A DNA stretch of 64,000 bases from Bacillus rubiinfantis (GTDB lineage: Bacteria > Bacillota > Bacilli > Bacillales > Cytobacillaceae). The stretch spans positions 126,501-190,500 of the forward strand of contig CCFE01000011.1 of assembly GCA_000752035.1 (NCBI GenBank), in the 5' to 3' direction. Under the pieces are notes generated by a model. That model was not told the DNA's origin. It ran no database searches and saw only the letters and a list, made by a program, of their open reading frames with translations. Of the stretch, positions 1-7,944 are shown piece after piece. The position numbers were made by a program, and so were the translations under genes. Within the stretch, counting starts at the first letter, position 1; the number at the start of each line of letters is the position of its first letter.

Positions 1-197
1 ATCTCAATTCCATATTGTTCAAAACGAAGGTCATCTTCATTTACCTCATGGGCAAATCCCATTCCATATGATAAGCCGCTGCAGCCGCCGCCTTTTACAT
101 TAACGCGTAAGAAAGCACCCTCTTCTTCGTTATGCTTCATCATTTCTTTAATTTGTAGTGAGGCCGCTTCAGTTAAAATAACAATATCTTTATTCAA
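1..197 (-). CDS. yutM: HesB/IscA/ErpA-family Fe-S assembly protein (partial)
   Basis: This is the N-terminal 65 codons of an A-type iron-sulfur carrier; the C-terminus lies beyond the left edge. I chose a TTG start at 197 because a strong GGGAGG site lies just upstream. The visible part contains the GGGCSGLSYG motif with the first of the three conserved cysteines (C39); the usual C-terminal CGC would be off the window. A-type carriers pass Fe-S clusters to apoproteins in the cytosol. The neighbours yuzB, yutJ, yuzD and yutI match the Bacillus yutM context. Family assignment is firm; the client proteins are unknown. Confidence 0.85.
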   Translation of the reverse strand, partial: MNKDIVILTEAASLQIKEMMKHNEEEGAFLRVNVKGGGCSGLSYGMGFAHEVNEDDLRFEQYGIE

Positions 198-301
198 AAA
201 AATTACCTCCCTTTTTCACTACTAAGGTTTATTTTTAGTATAGCATCGATATACGTCCACACAAAAAAAATTGAACTATTATATTCTATGAACAGGATGC
301 T

Positions 302-327
302 AAAAAGGAGAGCCTCACGCTCCCCTA
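302..327 (-). terminator. Rho-independent terminator after yuzB
   Basis: Read leftward, GGGGAGC and GCTCTCC form a 7-bp stem around a GTGAG loop, followed by TTTTT. The stem overlaps the yuzB stop codon. Confidence 0.7.
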
Positions 328-564
328 AAACATTGGATTTTCGTCCAAGTATTGATAGATATTATCGACTAACTCATCCGGAGTCTCTCCGGTAACGATT
401 TCTCCATTCACAAGCGCATATAGATTTCTTGCGCAAATTCCACAATAACTGAGGCAGCCATATTCAATAATATCCAGATTAGGATCTCTTTCTAATTTCT
501 CTAATGCTTTCTGTGACCCATTCGCAAGATTGCTGACACAGAACTCTATAATTGGCTTAAACAT
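325..564 (-). CDS. yuzB: YuzB family protein (UPF0349/DUF1450)
   Basis: This 79-residue protein is the size usual for the YuzB family. It is cysteine rich, with C9 and then C37, C41 and C44 in a CLSYCGIC cluster resembling a thioredoxin-like ferredoxin or metal site. It has no signal peptide or membrane segment, so it should be cytosolic. An AGAGGTGA ribosome site precedes the ATG. It sits between the Fe-S carrier gene and the divergent NADH-dehydrogenase-like gene, as in Bacillus subtilis. A redox or Fe-S role is inferred from the cysteines and context only. Confidence 0.82.
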   Translation of the reverse strand: MFKPIIEFCVSNLANGSQKALEKLERDPNLDIIEYGCLSYCGICARNLYALVNGEIVTGETPDELVDNIYQYLDENPMF

Positions 565-816
565 GCTTTCACCTCTCCGTACCTATTTATCCTACTATGT
601 TTAAACAGGAACGTCAAATACCACGTTACTAGTATCTTTGTCAAGATATCCTGGCATATATGTTGTTATTTTGACATACTTTCGATATACTCAATAATGA
701 TAAGATGAGGTAGTAATATAAGGTTTCTAATAATTCTGAATTATTTTTACATATTAATAGCATTTATTTTAAAATAGTATTTTACAAAACTATTATTGCT
801 ATAAAGGGGTATGTAC

Positions 817-1884
817 ATGAAAAATCTTGTGATTCTTGGAGGCGGTTACGGTGGGATGAAAATCCTAAGTGAACTCCTACCTAATAACCTGCCCACTGAT
901 GTGATGATTACTTTAGTTGACCGCGTTCCCTATCATTGTCTGAAAACTGAATATTATGCGCTTGCTGCTGGAACCGTTTCCGACAAGGAAGTCCGGGTTG
1001 ATTTTCCTGAGCACCCGCAGCTTAAAGTGAAATATGCCGAGGTCATTGGTATTGACACGAAGGAAAAAATGGTACTACTAAAGGATGATGACCCTCTAAT
1101 ATACGATGACTTAATCATCGGTTTAGGCTGCGAGGATAAATACCATGATGTTCCTGGCGCAGATCAATTTACCTACAGTATTCAGAGCATTGAAAAGGCG
1201 CGAGAAACTTATACTGCATTAAATAATCTTGGGCCTGGTTCTGTTGTCGGGATTGTTGGTGCTGGTCTCAGTGGCGTCGAGCTTGCCAGTGAGCTAAGTG
1301 AAAGCCGCAGTGATTTAAGCATAAAATTATTTGACCGCGGGGAACACATTCTTTCCGCTTTTCCTGATCGGTTAAGCCAATATGTAGAGGGTTGGTTCCG
1401 TACTCATCGTGTTGAAATTATTAATAATTCCAATATTACTAGAGTAGAAGAAAACACGCTATACAATCATGACGAGCCTCTTCCATGTGATGTAATTGTC
1501 TGGACAGCGGGGATTCAAGCCAATAAAGTTGTCCAGAATATGGGGGTAGAAACGGATCGTTCTGGCAGGGTGGTCATTACCCCACGCCACCACCTGCCAA
1601 ATGATGAACATATCTTCATTGTCGGTGATTGTGCCAGTCTCCCTCATGCACCTAGTGCCCAGCTCGCAGAGGGCCAAGCCGTACAAATTTCGGAAGTATT
1701 ACGAAAGCGGTGGAATGGGGAGGAGCTCCCTGCTGAATTCCCGCCAATTAAGCTAAAAGGAGTTCTTGGTTCTCTTGGAAAAAAACAGGGCTTCGGGATG
1801 ATGGCTGACCGGGCTATTACCGGTCGCGTTGCTCGGCTGTTAAAGTCTGGGGTTCTGTGGCTATACAAATTCCATAATGGCTGA
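817..1884 (+). CDS. yutJ: NAD(P)/FAD-dependent oxidoreductase, NDH-2-like (YutJ)
   Basis: A two-dinucleotide-fold flavoprotein of 355 residues. An N-terminal FAD-binding GGGYGG follows the first beta strand. A second nucleotide site, VGAGLSGVEL, lies near residue 150, and the FAD-contacting VGDCA motif near residue 275. It resembles type II NADH dehydrogenases, which pass electrons from NADH to quinone at the inner face of the membrane, but the exact acceptor cannot be read here. I prefer ATG 817 over ATG 811, because AAAGGGG at 803-809 lies 7 nt from the former and only 1 nt from the latter. Transcribed divergently from yuzB. Confidence 0.85.
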   Translation: MKNLVILGGGYGGMKILSELLPNNLPTDVMITLVDRVPYHCLKTEYYALAAGTVSDKEVRVDFPEHPQLKVKYAEVIGIDTKEKMVLLKDDDPLIYDDLIIGLGCEDKYHDVPGADQFTYSIQSIEKARETYTALNNLGPGSVVGIVGAGLSGVELASELSESRSDLSIKLFDRGEHILSAFPDRLSQYVEGWFRTHRVEIINNSNITRVEENTLYNHDEPLPCDVIVWTAGIQANKVVQNMGVETDRSGRVVITPRHHLPNDEHIFIVGDCASLPHAPSAQLAEGQAVQISEVLRKRWNGEELPAEFPPIKLKGVLGSLGKKQGFGMMADRAITGRVARLLKSGVLWLYKFHNG

Positions 1885-1908
1885 TTTAGTTTAACTAATA
1901 TAACTAAC

Positions 1909-1943
1909 TAGGGCTGAACTCTATATGAGTCAGCCCCATTCTT
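1909..1943. terminator. Bidirectional terminator between yutJ and yuzD
   Basis: GGGCTGA at 1911-1917 pairs with TCAGCCC at 1930-1936, with an inner CTC/GAG extension. It lies between two convergent genes. Confidence 0.65.
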
Positions 1944-2268
1944 ATACCGCTTGGTACCCGTATTTTTCAAGTTTGGCGAAAATCGTCTTAAGCCGAGGAT
2001 TCCCCTCACCAACAATTTCATCTTTAATAACAACTACCGGATAAAACAAATCCTCCTCAATCACCTTTTGGGCAAAATCACGCTTTTTTTCCTCTAGCGG
2101 CGGATTGTAAATATCAACATAACTCATTTTGTACGGTTGATCAGGAAACTTCCGGGAAATTGCTGCCTCAAGCCATTCAAAGGTTTCCTTTGATGATGGC
2201 AGGTTCACACAGCTCGGACATAATTGCTCAGCACCATAAAGAACTATCTCAATCTCAGTAAATTCCAT
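1942..2268 (-). CDS. yuzD: YuzD family thioredoxin-fold protein
   Basis: A 108-residue cytosolic protein of the YuzD (DUF1462) family. A beta strand near the N-terminus leads into a CPSC motif (C17, C20), the layout of a thioredoxin-fold disulfide oxidoreductase. Convergent with yutJ and divergent from yutI, as in related Bacillus chromosomes. The redox role is inferred from the CxxC and fold; no substrate is known. Confidence 0.82.
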   Translation of the reverse strand: MEFTEIEIVLYGAEQLCPSCVNLPSSKETFEWLEAAISRKFPDQPYKMSYVDIYNPPLEEKKRDFAQKVIEEDLFYPVVVIKDEIVGEGNPRLKTIFAKLEKYGYQAV

Positions 2269-2429
2269 AATATCATATCATTCCTAACCCTTTTTCTTTT
2301 ATTTTACTATATAAAACTTGGAAAACATAAGAATAAGAAATACATTTAATTGTACCATTCCCCAGATTCTGATAATGGATTTTTACTGTTCGCATCAGTA
2401 TAATGTAGATAGGAAAGGAGTCGATAACG

Positions 2430-2666
2430 ATGTCAGAACAAGAAATGTTTGAACAGGTTTCAGAAGTATTGGATAAATTGCGCCCATTTCTTCTTCGCGA
2501 TGGCGGAGATTGTGAATTAGTTGATGTAGAGGACGGGATTGTTAAACTTCGTTTGTTAGGTGCATGCGGATCTTGCCCTAGTTCAACCATCACCCTTAAA
2601 GCCGGAATTGAAAGAGCCCTGTTGGAAGAGGTTCCGGGAATTGTTGAAGTCGAACAAGTATTTTAA
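2430..2666 (+). CDS. yutI: NifU C-terminal-like Fe-S scaffold protein (YutI/Nfu)
   Basis: A 78-residue Nfu domain with the diagnostic GACGSCPSS motif (C46, C49), which in this family binds a cluster between two subunits for transfer to apoproteins. C28 in RDGGDCEL is also family-typical. The AAAGGAG site lies just upstream of the ATG. It complements the A-type carrier at the left edge and the suf operon 20 kb away, so this window carries scaffold, carrier and assembly machinery. Confidence 0.9.
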   Translation: MSEQEMFEQVSEVLDKLRPFLLRDGGDCELVDVEDGIVKLRLLGACGSCPSSTITLKAGIERALLEEVPGIVEVEQVF

Positions 2667-2672
2667 GCCTTT

Positions 2673-2706
2673 TTAAAGCGATTGCCACAAATGCAATCGC
2701 TTTTCA
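2673..2706. terminator. Bidirectional terminator between yutI and yutH
   Basis: AAAGCGATTGC (2675-2685) pairs with GCAATCGCTTT (2693-2703) around a CACAAAT loop, with U-runs on both sides. It serves the convergent genes yutI and yutH. Confidence 0.85.
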
Positions 2707-2750
2707 TTTCTTTCTATAGCTTGTGTACCATACGCAATTCCAGCTGTTAA

Positions 2751-3770
2751 TCAACGATACAGCCAATCCAATGTAGGTAAATTTATACTATTACTATGAA
2801 TTAAAGCACCACTTTGCTGAAAAAAACCCGCTAGAAATCGTTCATATTCGGATGAATGACGAATTATTTTACTTAAACGTTCCTCCAGCCATCTTTTTTC
2901 CTGCTCTGATCTGCTTGAATAATAATTTTCAATGCACTCAAAATAATGGAGTGGAAAGATTAACCTTGCGTACAACAGCCGCCACGAAAAAGTCGACAAC
3001 GGTGCAATACTTTGATATTCAGAAAAAAATTGCTTTACATCAACATCATAAGTCTGGTTATTTTGCCAATAGCGTCCCCTAACCCATTCTGCCAGATCAC
3101 GGCTGCGGTGATCAAACACCCACTCAAACGGGTTTTTAATTGTGTATTGTCCATCCCAAGTCTTTGTTGTAAATCGTTCATGACAGACTGTTCCGCTATC
3201 GATTTCCAACGGCTCATCATCAAGCTCGGTATCGACTAAATATTGGATGGCATTCTCTGTAAGCCCCATATAATAGGGGAACGATTCGGTAAACAGTTGC
3301 TCGAATTCATCCTCAGGTGTTTGAAATAATAAACTATTCCATACCTTCTCCATTTGCTCCAGACGTCTTTCCCATAACTGTTTCCATTGTCCGATTCTGG
3401 AAGAGCGCTGAATTTGAAATGGCACTCGGCGGCCACGCTCATGGAACTTGGCCAGCTTACGGCCGTGCTTTGCATGCCGCTGCTTCCTTTCCGTTTGCCT
3501 GATGGCGAAAATACAATATTTTTGCTGCTCCCATGTGGTGATAAAGTTACCATCCTTACCTTGCAAGATAATCGGCACATGCTGGTCGCCGTATCCTCTT
3601 AAATGATTGGATATTTCGCTCAATTCCTTGACATCTTCTTCAGACTTATTATACGGACTCGCCAGTATATAGAGCCAGCCATTGACACTGACGGCATCAT
3701 AGGCATTAATCTTTAGCTGCTCATGAGCCTTAATTCCATAATGGATTTCTAACATTTTAAGCAACTGCAT
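2751..3770 (-). CDS. yutH: Spore coat-associated protein YutH
   Basis: A 339-residue protein matching the YutH/CotS family, related to aminoglycoside phosphotransferase-like kinases and associated with the spore coat. It has no signal peptide or membrane segment. The C-terminal half carries long helices rich in aromatic and charged residues. A strong GGGGGGAG site lies 4-5 nt before the ATG. No Asp-rich kinase catalytic loop is obvious, so enzymatic activity is doubtful. Function in coat assembly is from the family; expression during sporulation is inferred. Confidence 0.75.
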   Translation of the reverse strand: MQLLKMLEIHYGIKAHEQLKINAYDAVSVNGWLYILASPYNKSEEDVKELSEISNHLRGYGDQHVPIILQGKDGNFITTWEQQKYCIFAIRQTERKQRHAKHGRKLAKFHERGRRVPFQIQRSSRIGQWKQLWERRLEQMEKVWNSLLFQTPEDEFEQLFTESFPYYMGLTENAIQYLVDTELDDEPLEIDSGTVCHERFTTKTWDGQYTIKNPFEWVFDHRSRDLAEWVRGRYWQNNQTYDVDVKQFFSEYQSIAPLSTFSWRLLYARLIFPLHYFECIENYYSSRSEQEKRWLEERLSKIIRHSSEYERFLAGFFQQSGALIHSNSINLPTLDWLYR

Positions 3771-3937
3771 GCTTCTCCCCCCTATTTATTTCAAGTATAT
3801 GTGGGCAATGGGAAAACTTGTTGTGGCCCAAAGTAAAAATATCACGAAGAAAACAATTTAGTTGATTGTTTTTTCAGAAATTGCATATCATAAACTAATA
3901 GAGTTAGTTAAAACACACAGAAAAGGTGATTAAAGGA

Positions 3938-4447
3938 ATGGCAAACAATAACAGAATTGATCTTACAGAAGAAACGGCTCGCAGATGGCTGAAAGAAAGA
4001 GGGGTTCGCATCGAGGATATTGCCGATTTAGTTTACTATTTACAAAATAAATATCATAAAAATTTACAAATGAAAGATTGTCTGGAAAATGTTGAACGCG
4101 TTCTCTCTAAGCGTGAGGTTCAAAATGCCATCATTACAGGCATCCAGCTGGACAGGCTGGCAGAAAAGGGAATGCTTGAAGAACCGCTGCAATCGATCAT
4201 TGCCACCGATGAAAGCCTCTACGGAGTGGACGAAATACTTGCCTTCTCAATTGTCAATGTTTACGGTTCAATCGGTTTTACGAATTACGGCTATATTGAT
4301 AAGCAAAAGCCAGGAATCCTTGCCAGATTGAATGATAAGTCTACAGGGGAATGTCATACATTTTTAGATGATATTGTCGGTGCCATAGCTGCAGCCGCTT
4401 CAAGCCGATTGGCACACCGAGCCGCAGGCATTACTACCCAAGATTAA
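3938..4447 (+). CDS. yutG: Phosphatidylglycerophosphatase A-type protein (YutG)
   Basis: A 169-residue protein of the PgpA/YutG family. The N-terminal third is helical, and the conserved acidic residues occur in the central TDESLYGVDE and C-terminal FLDDIVGAIAAA segments. PgpA-type enzymes dephosphorylate phosphatidylglycerophosphate. This Gram-positive branch is shorter and less hydrophobic than the E. coli enzyme, so the substrate is less certain. I place the start at ATG 3938, preceded by AAAAGGTGAT, rather than GTG 3926, which lies inside that ribosome site. Confidence 0.75.
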   Translation: MANNNRIDLTEETARRWLKERGVRIEDIADLVYYLQNKYHKNLQMKDCLENVERVLSKREVQNAIITGIQLDRLAEKGMLEEPLQSIIATDESLYGVDEILAFSIVNVYGSIGFTNYGYIDKQKPGILARLNDKSTGECHTFLDDIVGAIAAAASSRLAHRAAGITTQD

Positions 4448-4510
4448 AGCAAACTTGCCAATTGGCAAGCCCGTTAGAATGATGAAAGATAGATTCTAAT
4501 TTTTAATACT

Positions 4511-4559
4511 AAAGGAGCAGGGCTAACGCTTCAATAGAAGCTCGTCCCTGCTCTTTTTT
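4511..4559. terminator. Bidirectional terminator between yutG and yutF
   Basis: GAGCAGGG (4515-4522) pairs with CCCTGCTC (4546-4553), with an inner GCTTC/GAAGC helix, followed by a T-run. Convergent genes flank it. Confidence 0.85.
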
Positions 4560-5322
4560 ACCATTCCCATTGGTCTAACGAATCAATGGCATAGGTCGGC
4601 TGGCGGTCATATCCTGCCAGCAGTTCTTTCGATGTTACACCTGTATGGACTAATAACGTATCCATCCCAGCATTCATGCCAGCTAAAATGTCGGTATCAT
4701 AGTAATCGCCCACCATGATTGTTTCTTCCTTCTTTGTTCCCAGCACCTTCAAAGCCTGCTCCATAATAATTGCTTCTGGTTTCCCAATAAAAATCGGTTT
4801 CGTCTGTGTGGACACGGTAACAACAGAGGTTAATGAACCATTGCCTGGGAGAAGGCCTCTTTCCGTTGGGATTGCAATATCGCCATTAGTCGATATAAAC
4901 ACAGCACCATTACGGACAGCTAAACAGGCAATTGCCAATTTTTCATAAGAAATATCACGGTCTATGCCTATTACGACAAAGTCGGCATGTTCACCTTCAT
5001 GGCGGAAGCCTTTCAGGTCGATAGCAGTTTGAATTCCTTCCTCGCCAATCACGTAAACAGAGGCATCCTGCTTGCGCTCATAAATATAATTAGCGGTGGC
5101 CTGACTGGTTGTGAATACAAGCTCCGGCCGCGCTGGAATATCAAATTTGTTCAGCTTGTCGGCTACCTGTTCCGGAGTACGTGAGGAATTATTGGTAACA
5201 AACAAATAGGGAATACCTTTTTGTTTTAATTTTTTCACAAAATCTGAGGCCGCCTCAATCCGCTCTGATCCCCGATACATTGTCCCGTCTAGGTCGATTA
5301 AATAACCATTATATTTTTTCAA
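4558..5322 (-). CDS. yutF: HAD superfamily IIA hydrolase (YutF)
   Basis: A HAD phosphatase of the NagD/TIGR01457 type, about 254 residues. Motif I is DLDGTMYRG just after the N-terminus (nucleophile and acid/base Asp), motif II is the FVTNNSS segment, and motif IV is GDYYDTD near residue 205. These enzymes remove phosphate from small metabolites in the cytosol. I prefer the TTG start at 5322, preceded by AGGAGTGATG at good spacing, over the ATG at 5352, which has no such site and would add ten unusual residues. Likely cotranscribed with yutE upstream, though a weak hairpin lies between them. Confidence 0.85.
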   Translation of the reverse strand: MKKYNGYLIDLDGTMYRGSERIEAASDFVKKLKQKGIPYLFVTNNSSRTPEQVADKLNKFDIPARPELVFTTSQATANYIYERKQDASVYVIGEEGIQTAIDLKGFRHEGEHADFVVIGIDRDISYEKLAIACLAVRNGAVFISTNGDIAIPTERGLLPGNGSLTSVVTVSTQTKPIFIGKPEAIIMEQALKVLGTKKEETIMVGDYYDTDILAGMNAGMDTLLVHTGVTSKELLAGYDRQPTYAIDSLDQWEW

Positions 5323-5396
5323 TAAAACATCACTCCTGTCTATAATATGCACTATCCGATCCCAACTAGTCGTAAGTTATCCCTTAGAAAATTGAA

Positions 5397-5416
5397 AAGG
5401 ACCGCATAAACGGCCC
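5397..5416 (-). terminator. Weak hairpin after yutE
   Basis: GGGCCG and CGGTCC pair with one G-U around TTTATG and are followed by TTTTC on the minus strand. It may attenuate readthrough from yutE into yutF. Confidence 0.45.
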
Positions 5417-5418
5417 AA

Positions 5419-5856
5419 TCATTTTCTAAACGCAGATACCGGTCCTAATTCGTTGGTAAGGTAGTCACGAACATTTGTTGCGAAGATAGTTAAATGCTCG
5501 AGATGCTGCGAAAATGCTGACTTGAGCTCTGAATGATCTATCTCCAGATAATTTTGCACCAGCGATTTCCGGAAACCTATAAGAACTTTAAAGGCCTCGC
5601 CAGTTTCTGTCGAGATCACCTTCTCATCCATAAGGATATCAATAATGTCCTCGTAACTTCCAGGATCGCGCATGATAAAACCATCAATCATTGCATTTCC
5701 AACATCCAAAACCGATTCCAAGCACATATGAGTAATCCGCTCAAGCGCAGCCTGCTCAATCGGTGTTTGCCATGCCTCCATACTTGAAAAAAGTTGTATT
5801 TGTTTTTCTAAATACACCAATGTTGTTTCGATTTTTTCACGATCAACAAAATACAT
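5419..5856 (-). CDS. yutE: YutE, HepT-like (DUF86/HEPN) protein
   Basis: A 145-residue all-helical protein of the DUF86/HepT family. HepT proteins are usually the RNase half of HepT-MntA toxin-antitoxin pairs and carry an Rx4HxY motif. Here the equivalent segment reads RKSLVQNY, with Gln in place of the catalytic His, and no MNT nucleotidyltransferase is adjacent. It is therefore likely a domesticated, non-toxic member. I chose ATG 5856 (MYFVDR) over GTG 5865 by memory of the B. subtilis protein. The spacing evidence is ambiguous. Confidence 0.8.
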   Translation of the reverse strand: MYFVDREKIETTLVYLEKQIQLFSSMEAWQTPIEQAALERITHMCLESVLDVGNAMIDGFIMRDPGSYEDIIDILMDEKVISTETGEAFKVLIGFRKSLVQNYLEIDHSELKSAFSQHLEHLTIFATNVRDYLTNELGPVSAFRK

Positions 5857-6106
5857 TACCTTCACTCTTTCTTTTTAAATAGTATGCAGAGATGATCTGC
5901 TTTAAAAACATAAGCGAGTCTTTGATTTTGACTATGTACGAAACCCTGAACTAATCGCTTGCTATCCCAGCTATATTGTAACATATCGCTGATAAGATTC
6001 TTTTGAACTTTTTTTAACGACTTTCACGTAGTCTTATTATTCCCATTATCGTGTTTGATTTGTTACTATTAAGAAGAAATGAAATTGGAAAAGGAGACCA
6101 TCTTAC

Positions 6107-6373
6107 ATGACAGAACGTTTTTTTCTATATGATGATAAAGAGGAAACAACAACAAGATTTGTCAGCTTTGTGGGCGAACATCAGCGCTTTGATTTGGCCA
6201 TTATTCAGACAGGACGCCACTATGGAAAACAGCTAGTCCTCGACATGCAAGGAAATCGCTTTGCGATAATTGGCCAGGACGATTTACAAGAGGAAGGGTA
6301 TTTAGAATTTGCCTTTCAATTAAATGAAGAAGATGCAGAGGAATTAAGATCCTTCTTACTAGAGGTTGTCTAA
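6107..6373 (+). CDS. Small conserved protein, DUF3055 (SAV0927-type)
   Basis: An 88-residue acidic, soluble protein beginning MTERFFLYDD, which I recognise as the DUF3055 family conserved in Bacillales. An AAAAGGAGA site precedes the ATG. It is predicted to be mixed beta strand and helix, with no cysteine pairs or membrane segment. No function is known. It is followed after about 60 nt by another small gene on the same strand, and the two may share a transcript. Confidence 0.7.
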   Translation: MTERFFLYDDKEETTTRFVSFVGEHQRFDLAIIQTGRHYGKQLVLDMQGNRFAIIGQDDLQEEGYLEFAFQLNEEDAEELRSFLLEVV

Positions 6374-6433
6374 TTAAATTACAGCACATCTTTTCACTTT
6401 TCCTAGTCATACTAAGGAAAAGGAGTGAAATCA

Positions 6434-6727
6434 ATGTCAAACCAAGAGGAACAAGAATATTATGATCTCTCCAATGTAGAAAAACAGCAGAATTACTTAA
6501 CTGCTGAGGAGTTTCCAGATGGTCCGTATGGTTCGCCGATAAGGCAGGATGAACCTGTTGTATTAAAAAGCAGCCCGTGGAAGGATGGTCAACGCCGCTA
6601 CAGCAGCTACAATTATGAAAATAAGTCACTGCATCAGGGTTTACCGCGGCAAATGGAGGGTGCTCATCCAACTCACGATGACCCAGATACAGATGAGCAG
6701 CCCCCATATGACAAAATACCGCAATAA
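6434..6727 (+). CDS. Small hydrophilic cytosolic protein
   Basis: A 97-residue, very hydrophilic and acidic protein with many Gln, Tyr, Asp and Pro residues and little predicted secondary structure. It looks intrinsically disordered. I do not recognise a named domain; similar proteins are annotated simply as cytosolic protein in Bacillus. ATG 6434 is preferred because GGAG at 6422-6425 lies 8 nt upstream, whereas the in-frame GTG 6425 overlaps that site. A clear terminator follows. Confidence 0.65.
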   Translation: MSNQEEQEYYDLSNVEKQQNYLTAEEFPDGPYGSPIRQDEPVVLKSSPWKDGQRRYSSYNYENKSLHQGLPRQMEGAHPTHDDPDTDEQPPYDKIPQ

Positions 6728-6742
6728 TCCACGGCTTCACTG

Positions 6743-6775
6743 AAAAACTCGCTGTTCGCGAGTTTTATTTTTTTT
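6743..6775 (+). terminator. Rho-independent terminator
   Basis: AAAACTCGC (6744-6752) pairs with GCGAGTTTT (6758-6766), followed by ATTTTTTTTT. It ends the two-gene plus-strand unit. Confidence 0.85.
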
Positions 6776-6780
6776 CCCGC

Positions 6781-6866
6781 CTTAACAGGCTGTAAGACCC
6801 CCACCTCAAGATTATGAGGCTATAAGGAGTCTAGTGGGGGATGAAGAAAACCCTCACTGATGGAAG
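6781..6866. repeat. Hairpin-rich element downstream of yutD
   Basis: An outer CCCCCAC/GTGGGGG inverted repeat encloses an inner CCTCA/TGAGG hairpin. A CCCTCACTGATGGAAG segment follows and runs up to the yutD stop codon. The compact nested structure resembles the ends of IS200/IS605-type or MITE-like elements, but no transposase is present. The identification is inference. Confidence 0.4.
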
Positions 6867-6868
6867 TT

Positions 6869-7141
6869 TCACTTTATCCTTTTTAATACAAAGTAAGCAC
6901 AGCCAAAATTACAATACTCAAATAGGTATTCACTCAACGTGCTGATTTTTGTATCGAAGGTTGCTTTTTGATTTTGGTCATCAAAAAATCCCTTGAGACG
7001 CAGCTGTCCATATCCCCAGTCACCAACGATATAATCGTAGCGCGATAAGATATCGCTATACCGTGCCTTTAAAGCTTCCTCATTAAAGCCATTGCGATAA
7101 TCTTGAATAAGCTCATATGCGGTGTTACCTATGACTACCAT
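6869..7141 (-). CDS. yutD: YutD family protein (DUF1027)
   Basis: A 90-residue protein that is plainly YutD: the central DYIVGDWGYGQLRLKGFF and the C-terminal YCNFGCAYFVLK segments are family signatures. It is soluble, with two cysteines near the C-terminus. Family function is unproven. The ribosome site GAGGTGA is about 10 nt from the ATG. It is somewhat shorter than the B. subtilis protein (about 100 residues). It is divergent from yutC. Confidence 0.85.
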   Translation of the reverse strand: MVVIGNTAYELIQDYRNGFNEEALKARYSDILSRYDYIVGDWGYGQLRLKGFFDDQNQKATFDTKISTLSEYLFEYCNFGCAYFVLKRIK

Positions 7142-7263
7142 ACTTTTACGTTCACCTCAATTTTTACCACATGAGTCTACTTCCAATTATAACCGATAAA
7201 CCATCAATTTCTAAGCAAAAAATATTCCGCTCAGGCCATTCTATAAAAAGGAGGTGTGTTTAT

Positions 7264-7899
7264 TTGAAAAAAATCGCGATGACAATAGGCCTATGTCTAT
7301 TAGCGGCTTTAACAGGCTGTTCCAAGGATGCAAATAACCGCGATATCTATGAAGAATCCGGTAATACCATCAATGTCAACAATAAGCGCGCTGAGCTTTA
7401 TCGTGAAGGTGCCAGCAATAGCATCCGTAATGTAAGCAATGACTATGGCTATGTTCGTCATCAAAAAAGTCCGGTGATGAACGATAACACCAATGATAAT
7501 CGTAACGCCATCAATCGGGAGCAATTAGCACACATAATCAGTAAATATAGTGTCAGCCTTCCAAATGTAAATGATGCCGCTACATTGGTTACCGATCAAG
7601 AAGTACTAGTAGCTTATGATACTGACACGAAAGACCGCCAATTGACAGCAGACCAAGTTAAGCGAACCGCGATATCTGTTGTTCCCAGATATTTTCATGT
7701 TTATGTTAGTGATAGTAAAAATTTAATTCAAGATGTTGAAAATCTTGCCAGCCTTGATTCAACGAATAAGTATTCACGTTCCCAAGTTACCGATGTTATT
7801 AAAAGAATGAAAAAATCACCGCAAGGAAAAAGAATTTATAGTGGTGAAGATGAGAATGGTTTAACACCAAAAGATAAGAAAAATGACGATGTTCGTTAA
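7264..7899 (+). CDS. yutC: YhcN/YlaJ-family sporulation lipoprotein (YutC)
   Basis: A 211-residue lipoprotein. The signal peptide ends in a LTGC lipobox, predicting acylation and anchoring to the membrane. The body is hydrophilic and Asn/Asp rich with a YhcN/YlaJ-type C-terminal domain. YhcN-family proteins are found in the spore inner membrane and affect germination or outgrowth. I place the start at TTG 7264, seven nt after AAGGAGGTG, which gives a normal lipoprotein signal. The in-frame ATG 7171 would put about 31 polar residues before it. A terminator follows. Confidence 0.78.
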   Translation: MKKIAMTIGLCLLAALTGCSKDANNRDIYEESGNTINVNNKRAELYREGASNSIRNVSNDYGYVRHQKSPVMNDNTNDNRNAINREQLAHIISKYSVSLPNVNDAATLVTDQEVLVAYDTDTKDRQLTADQVKRTAISVVPRYFHVYVSDSKNLIQDVENLASLDSTNKYSRSQVTDVIKRMKKSPQGKRIYSGEDENGLTPKDKKNDDVR

Positions 7900-7900
7900 A

Positions 7901-7944
7901 AAAAGAGTTCAGGGAACCCCATCGTTGGGCCTGAACTCTCTTTC
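7901..7944. terminator. Bidirectional terminator between yutC and lipA
   Basis: AGAGTTCAGG (7904-7913) and CCTGAACTCT (7930-7939) pair perfectly, with an A-run on the left and a T-rich tract on the right. It serves convergent genes. Confidence 0.85.

Noticed and set aside
2273..2593. 106-codon open frame antisense to yutI
   Set aside because: It is antisense to a well-supported Nfu gene and has no ribosome site.
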